Source: Acidobacteriota bacterium (GTDB lineage Bacteria > Acidobacteriota > UBA890). From it: a stretch of 15,532 nucleotides of DNA. The stretch lies in the NCBI GenBank assembly GCA_022563115.1, contig JADFNY010000034.1, positions 1 through 15,532 of the forward strand, given 5' to 3'. Of the stretch, positions 12,529-15,532 are shown piece by piece (positions within the stretch are counted from its first letter, which is position 1; every line of letters starts with the position of its first letter). Made by a program: the position numbers and the translations under genes. Under the pieces are notes generated by a model. That model saw nothing but the letters and a program-made list of their open reading frames with translations, had not been told where the DNA came from and searched no databases.

Positions 12529-13521
12529 ATGTCCGAGATTCGAGTTGGACGGTGCTTGGCGCTGCTTGCTGCGACCGCGATCGCCAGCGGCGCGGCTCCG
12601 ACACCGGCCCAACAGGAAGTGCATTTCACCCCCACGGTGGGCTATCCGACCTTCGCGGTCCGCGAGCCCGTGCTCCGAATCAGCCCCGGAACGGTGCTGT
12701 ACTCGCAGACCAACACCGGCCCCTACTACGAGCCCGGCGGCGGTGCGTTTCCCGGCGAGGTGGGGCCGTTCTATATAGAGGGCGCGACGACCGACGATAC
12801 GCTCGTGATCGAGATCATCGAGGTGAAGCCCAACAGCGGCCTCGCGGCTGCGCAGATCTATTCGGACTTCGGCGGCCTGGCCACTGACAGCCGTGTCCGG
12901 CTGCTCAACGAGCCGGTCGCGCCGCGTCGCTATGAATGGCGCCTCGATCTCGAGGCGATGACCGGCACCGTCGAGCTGCCGGACAGCCTCATGAGCGAGA
13001 TCACGATCGAGCTGCAGCCCATGCTCGGGCGAGTTGCCGTGGCGCCGCGCGGCGAGGAAGCTTTCGGTGGCCTGTGGCCGGGGGATTTCGGCGGCAACAT
13101 GGATGCCCAAGAGGTGCGCGCCGGAACCACCGTCTACCTGCCGATATTCCACGACGGCGCCTATTTCTACTTCGGCGACGGCCACGCGCGTCAAGGCGAG
13201 GGCGAGGTCAACGGCACCGGGTTGGAGACCTCGATGGACGTCGTGCTGCGGATCGACCTGATCAAGGGCAAGACCATCGACTGGCCTCGGTTCGAGGACG
13301 ACGACTACATCATGGTTGCGGGTAGCGCCCGGCCGCTCATCGATGCCTTCCGTCTGGCTCATGTGGAGCTGATCGAATGGCTCGAGACGGAGTACGGCTT
13401 CGGTCGCGCCGACGCCTACCTGCTCGTCGGTCAGCTCGGCGAGAGCTCGGTGGCTAACATCGTCGATCCGGCCTACACAGTGGTAGCGAAGTTCCCGAAG
13501 AAGTATTTGCCGAGCCGGTAA
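12529..13521 (+). CDS. Exported acetamidase/formamidase-family protein
   Basis: 330-residue member of the FmdA/AmdA family, metal-dependent enzymes that hydrolyse short amides such as formamide or acetamide to acid and ammonia. Family marks are GPFYIEGATTDDTLVIEIIE (near residues 82-101), the metal-site-like FYFGDGHARQGEGEVNGTG (near 215-235), and the C-terminal DAYLLVGQLGESSVANIVDP. A Sec signal peptide is visible: basic IRVGR, a hydrophobic stretch CLALLAATAIASGAA, and a plausible cut after TPA near residue 27. The enzyme should therefore act in the periplasm or outside, unlike the cytoplasmic classical enzymes. The start is fixed by AGGAGG at 12518-12523 before the ATG; a TTG at 12511 is upstream of that site. 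Substrate unproven. Confidence 0.88.
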   Translation: MSEIRVGRCLALLAATAIASGAAPTPAQQEVHFTPTVGYPTFAVREPVLRISPGTVLYSQTNTGPYYEPGGGAFPGEVGPFYIEGATTDDTLVIEIIEVKPNSGLAAAQIYSDFGGLATDSRVRLLNEPVAPRRYEWRLDLEAMTGTVELPDSLMSEITIELQPMLGRVAVAPRGEEAFGGLWPGDFGGNMDAQEVRAGTTVYLPIFHDGAYFYFGDGHARQGEGEVNGTGLETSMDVVLRIDLIKGKTIDWPRFEDDDYIMVAGSARPLIDAFRLAHVELIEWLETEYGFGRADAYLLVGQLGESSVANIVDPAYTVVAKFPKKYLPSR

Positions 13522-13530
13522 GAATCGGTA

Positions 13531-13549
13531 GGGTGTGACACCGACACCC
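13531..13549. other. Hairpin just after the amidase gene
   Basis: GGGTGT (13531-13536) pairs with ACACCC (13544-13549) around a seven-base loop, nine bases after the amidase stop. There is no T-run, so it is at best a weak or factor-assisted terminator or an mRNA-stabilising stem. Confidence 0.35.
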
Positions 13550-13586
13550 CGTCATGGCCATCAGAGTCGAACGCGCACGCTCAGGG

Positions 13587-13730
13587 GACAGTACTGTCAA
13601 GTTAACTCGAAATCGGCGAGAAACGCGTGATCCACTAGCCGCAGTCCCTTGTCCTGCGGGCGTCTCACGTCCGAGCAAGAGGCCTCAGCTGCCCATAATC
13701 GGGTAGTGGGCAAGTTTCAAAGTTGCCCGC
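13587..13730. repeat. Cluster of short palindromes left of the insertion sequence
   Basis: Within 150 bases there are three dyads: GACAGTACTGTC, a perfect 12-base palindrome at 13587-13598; CCGCAG/CTGCGG at 13639-13659; and GTGGGCAA/TTGCCCGC at 13706-13730. The surrounding GGGGACAGTACTGTC is reminiscent of sequence beside REP-associated elements, but no transposase gene is present. No gene is seen from 13522 to 13781. Confidence 0.4.
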
Positions 13731-13777
13731 CACCAGAAAGGGGGCCGTGGTCCGTTGTCTTGTTTGGAACCGGCGAG

Positions 13778-13781
13778 GTAG
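13778..13781. repeat. Left target-site duplication GTAG
   Basis: GTAG directly abuts the left inverted repeat and is matched by GTAG at 15042-15045 right after the right inverted repeat. Four-base duplications are usual for the IS407 group of IS3 elements. Confidence 0.75.
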
Positions 13782-13794
13782 TGACCTGACCCCC
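13782..13794 (+). repeat. Left terminal inverted repeat of the IS
   Basis: TGACCTGACCCCC, matching the right end at 11 of 13 positions (TGACC-GACCCC core). Confidence 0.8.
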
Positions 13795-13847
13795 AAAAAC
13801 GGATCCAGATGTAATCTCACGATCTGGGTCGAAAAGGGGAGGTCAGA

Positions 13848-14126
13848 ATGCCGACGAAGAGGCACAGCGCAGAGCAGATCGTACGGAAGTTACGGGAGGC
13901 TGAAGTGGAGCTGGCCCGAGGCGCGACGGTCAAGGATGCCTGCCGCAAGCTGGCAATCGCGGAGCACACCTACTACCGGTGGCGACGCGAGTACGGGGGG
14001 CTGAGGGTCGACCAGGCCAGGCGGCTGAAGCAACTCGAGAAAGAGAACGTCCGGCTCAAGAAGATTGTGGCGGAAAAGGAGCTGGATCTTTCGATCCTGA
14101 AGGAAGTCGCGGAGGGAAACTTCTGA
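13848..14126 (+). CDS. IS3-family transposase OrfA (helix-turn-helix subunit)
   Basis: 92-residue protein with the OrfA features of the IS407 group: KRHSAEQIVRKLREAEVELA, a helix-turn-helix (GATVKDACRKLAIAEHTYYR WRREYGG region), then the leucine-zipper-like coiled coil RLKQLEKENVRLKKIVAEKE and DLSILKEV. It binds the element ends and, when fused to OrfB by frameshifting, forms the active transposase; alone it usually represses transposition. The ATG at 13848 has GGGGAGG a few bases upstream (13836-13842). Its stop lies four bases after the slippery site. Confidence 0.9.
   Translation: MPTKRHSAEQIVRKLREAEVELARGATVKDACRKLAIAEHTYYRWRREYGGLRVDQARRLKQLEKENVRLKKIVAEKELDLSILKEVAEGNF
14114..14120 (+). 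promoter_or_regulatory. Programmed -1 frameshift heptamer G-GGA-AAC
   Basis: The heptamer is in the exact X-XXY-YYZ register of the orfA frame and lies four bases before its stop codon. Slippage by one base continues translation in the orfB frame as GGG-AAA-CTT-CTG. A small stem CGGC/GCCG at 14130-14142, nine bases downstream, could help but is only four base pairs. Confidence 0.72.
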
Positions 14127-15007
14127 GCCCGGCACGTCGCCGAGATGCCGTTGAGCATGTTCGGCGGAGGCTGGGCGTTTCCGAACGACGAGCGTGCCGA
14201 GTGCTGAAACAGCCGCGCACGACGCAGCGCTACGTGCCCAGGCAACCGGACGACGGACAGGTGCTGACGGAGCGCATCGTGGATCTCGCCCGAGAGTACG
14301 GCCGCTACGGGTATCGGAGGGTGACGGCGTTGCTACGCATGGAGGGCTGGTCTGTGAACCACAAACGGGTGCAGCGTATCTGGCGGCGCGAAGGGCTGAA
14401 AGTACCGAAGAAACAGCCCCAACGAGCACGGCTCTGGCTCAACGATGGCTCCTGCATCCGGCTGCGCCCGCAGCACAAGGATCACGTGTGGGCGTACGAT
14501 TTTGTCCACCACCGAACGCATGACGGTCGGGGAATGAGGCTGCTGACGATCGTCGACGAATACACTCGGGAGAGCCTTGCAATCGACGTGGCGCGGAAGC
14601 TCAACTCCGAGGACGTACTGTACCGACTAGGACGGCTGTTCGTTCATCGGGGCATACCTGGGCATATCAGGTCCGATAACGGACCGGAGTTCACCGCCGA
14701 GGCGGTTCGCGACTGGCTGAGTCGGCTTGCTGTCGGCACACTGTTCATCGAGCCGGGCTCACCATGGGAAAACGGCTACGTGGAGAGCTTCAACGGCAAG
14801 CTCAGAGACGAGCTACTGAACGGGGAGATCTTCTACACGCTGAAGGAGGCAAAGGTTCTGATCGAGAGATGGCGCCAGCACTACAACCGCGTACGACCGC
14901 ACAGCTCGCTGGGCTATCGGCCGCCGGCGCCGGAAGCAACGTTGTTGAAGCCGGCTACGCTACGCTTCGCCGGCCTCAACAACCTCTTGTCAGCACCGAG
15001 TTACTGA
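14120..15007 (+). CDS. IS3-family transposase OrfB (DDE catalytic domain), made by frameshift from OrfA
   Basis: Catalytic half of the transposase, about 295 residues beginning LLSPARRRDAVEHV after the frameshift; the full OrfAB would be about 386 residues. It has the HTH_21-like region (YGRYGYRRVTALLRMEGWSV then NHKRVQRIWRREGL) and an rve integrase core with all three acidic residues: Asp in VWAYDFVH, Asp in IRSDNGPEF, and Glu in NGYVESFNGKLRDE. There are exactly 35 residues between the second Asp and the Glu, plus the Arg seven residues after the Glu. The end reads NRVRPHSSLGYRPPAP, usual for IS3. There is no good independent start near the orfA stop; the ATG at 13979 in this frame lies inside orfA and encodes no family sequence. 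Confidence 0.9.
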   Translation, partial: LLSPARRRDAVEHVRRRLGVSERRACRVLKQPRTTQRYVPRQPDDGQVLTERIVDLAREYGRYGYRRVTALLRMEGWSVNHKRVQRIWRREGLKVPKKQPQRARLWLNDGSCIRLRPQHKDHVWAYDFVHHRTHDGRGMRLLTIVDEYTRESLAIDVARKLNSEDVLYRLGRLFVHRGIPGHIRSDNGPEFTAEAVRDWLSRLAVGTLFIEPGSPWENGYVESFNGKLRDELLNGEIFYTLKEAKVLIERWRQHYNRVRPHSSLGYRPPAPEATLLKPATLRFAGLNNLLSAPSY

Positions 15008-15028
15008 GATAGAAGGTGGTACTAACCG

Positions 15029-15041
15029 CGGGGTCTGGTCA
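15029..15041 (-). repeat. Right terminal inverted repeat of the IS
   Basis: Read inward it is TGACCAGACCCCG, the partner of the left end at 13782-13794. Confidence 0.8.
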
Positions 15042-15045
15042 GTAG
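15042..15045. repeat. Right target-site duplication GTAG
   Basis: Exact copy of the GTAG at 13778-13781, directly outside the right inverted repeat. Confidence 0.75.
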
Positions 15046-15169
15046 AGGTCGATTGATCCCGAGGTAGCGCAGGGGCTCCAAGCCAACCAGCCATTCCTGG
15101 TTCCTGCCACGATTCGAGCGGCGGCCTATGCCAACCAACCCGACGTGCATCGTCACGCGACCGAGCCCG

Positions 15170-15532
15170 CTATTGCTTTATATACACCGTGCGCGTGGGG
15201 AACGGGATCTTGATCCCACTTTCATTGAGGGTATTGTAGATCAACTCCGTCATTTCCAACTGTTTGGCAAACTGCTTTCCATAATCATCCACCCACACCC
15301 GGGCACACATGTCCAGGGCGAAATCGCTCATATTCAAGAAGAGCACCTGGGGCGCAGGTTCCTCCAAAATGTCGTCCAGCTTGCTGATCGCATCCGAGAC
15401 AACCTGTTTGACCCGGGCCACGTCACTGCCGTAGGCCACTCCGAAAGTCACGGTGACGCGGATAGTCGGATCAGGTTTACTAAAGTTCTTGACCCGTGTA
15501 TTGGCTAGTTGGGAATTGGGAAGGGAGATCAC
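15170..15532 (-). CDS. MscS-family mechanosensitive channel, C-terminal part (5' end beyond window)
   Basis: The frame is open to the right edge, so the gene starts outside the window and the membrane spans are not visible. The 121 codons seen correspond to the end of the MscS beta domain and the C-terminal alpha/beta domain: ISLPNSQLANTRVKNFSKPD (the IPNS..V.N.S mark of the family), then IRVTVTFGVAYGSDVARVKQ and the final GIKIPFPTRTVYIKQ. MscS channels open under membrane tension and release solutes during osmotic downshock; they sit in the inner membrane as heptamers. Base composition looks clearly less GC-rich than the left part of the window. Confidence 0.88.
   Translation of the reverse strand: MISLPNSQLANTRVKNFSKPDPTIRVTVTFGVAYGSDVARVKQVVSDAISKLDDILEEPAPQVLFLNMSDFALDMCARVWVDDYGKQFAKQLEMTELIYNTLNESGIKIPFPTRTVYIKQ

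Larger units (their letters stand above)
13782..15041 (+). mobile_element. Intact IS3-family insertion sequence, IS407-group-like, 1260 bp
   Basis: A complete element bounded by imperfect terminal repeats TGACCTGACCCCC (left) and TGACCAGACCCCG (right, read inward), flanked by a 4-base GTAG duplication. Inside are overlapping orfA and orfB in the -1 arrangement. Size, ends, duplication length and protein sequences fit the IS407 group of IS3. Both reading frames, the frameshift site and the DDE residues are intact, so it may be active. The duplicated target is still identical, in line with a fairly recent insertion between the amidase gene and the MscS gene. Confidence 0.88.

Noticed and set aside
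13979..14119. ATG at 13979 as an independent start of OrfB
   Set aside because: It lies deep inside orfA and the encoded residues before LLSPARRR have no similarity to OrfB; frameshifting at 14114-14120 explains expression better.

Overview
The window looks like a piece of a GC-rich Gram-negative genome. The gene families seen here (sigma54 enhancer-binding regulator, HisKA_2-type sensor kinase, GT4 and COG4671 glycosyltransferases, exported amidase, VapBC) occur in Acidobacteriota, Myxococcota/other delta-type lineages and Pseudomonadota. The sequence alone does not decide between them.

Left half (about 1-9942, all minus strand). Reading in the direction of transcription there is a two-component pair: a membrane sensor histidine kinase (9942-8029) and a REC-PAS-AAA+-Fis sigma54 activator (8027-6309), one base apart. 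A 212-base regulatory gap follows, then a tightly packed glycan operon: COG4671-type glycosyltransferase (6096-4891), GT4 glycosyltransferase (4842-3571), second GT4 glycosyltransferase (3568-2294), and an ABC exporter half-transporter (2297 to beyond base 1). The exporter overlaps the preceding gene by ATGA and carries a long C-terminal extension that is still open at the window edge. The regulatory gap holds a near-consensus sigma54 -24/-12 promoter pointing at the operon. About 85-150 bases further upstream are four TGTCTCA copies at an exact 11-base period, the last forming a 7-2-7 palindrome. The simplest reading is a self-contained, signal-responsive system: the kinase phosphorylates the activator, which binds the helical-turn array and switches on synthesis and export of a surface glycan or glycolipid.

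Middle (9943-11538). A 531-base gene-poor stretch contains a 10-base direct repeat at exactly two helical turns upstream of the kinase. It is followed by a Phd/YefM-VapC toxin-antitoxin pair with tandem TTGGTCAAG repeats just before the antitoxin, and then by a very small complete transcription unit: sigma70-like promoter, ribosome binding site, a 28-residue single-membrane-span protein, and a rho-independent terminator.

Right (11539-15532). A class I SAM methyltransferase, an exported acetamidase/formamidase-family protein, a palindrome-rich intergenic patch, an apparently intact 1260-bp IS3-family (IS407-group-like) insertion sequence with terminal inverted repeats, 4-bp GTAG target duplication, G-GGA-AAC frameshift site and complete DDE triad, and finally the C-terminal part of an MscS-type channel on the minus strand. 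The channel gene looks less GC-rich than the rest.
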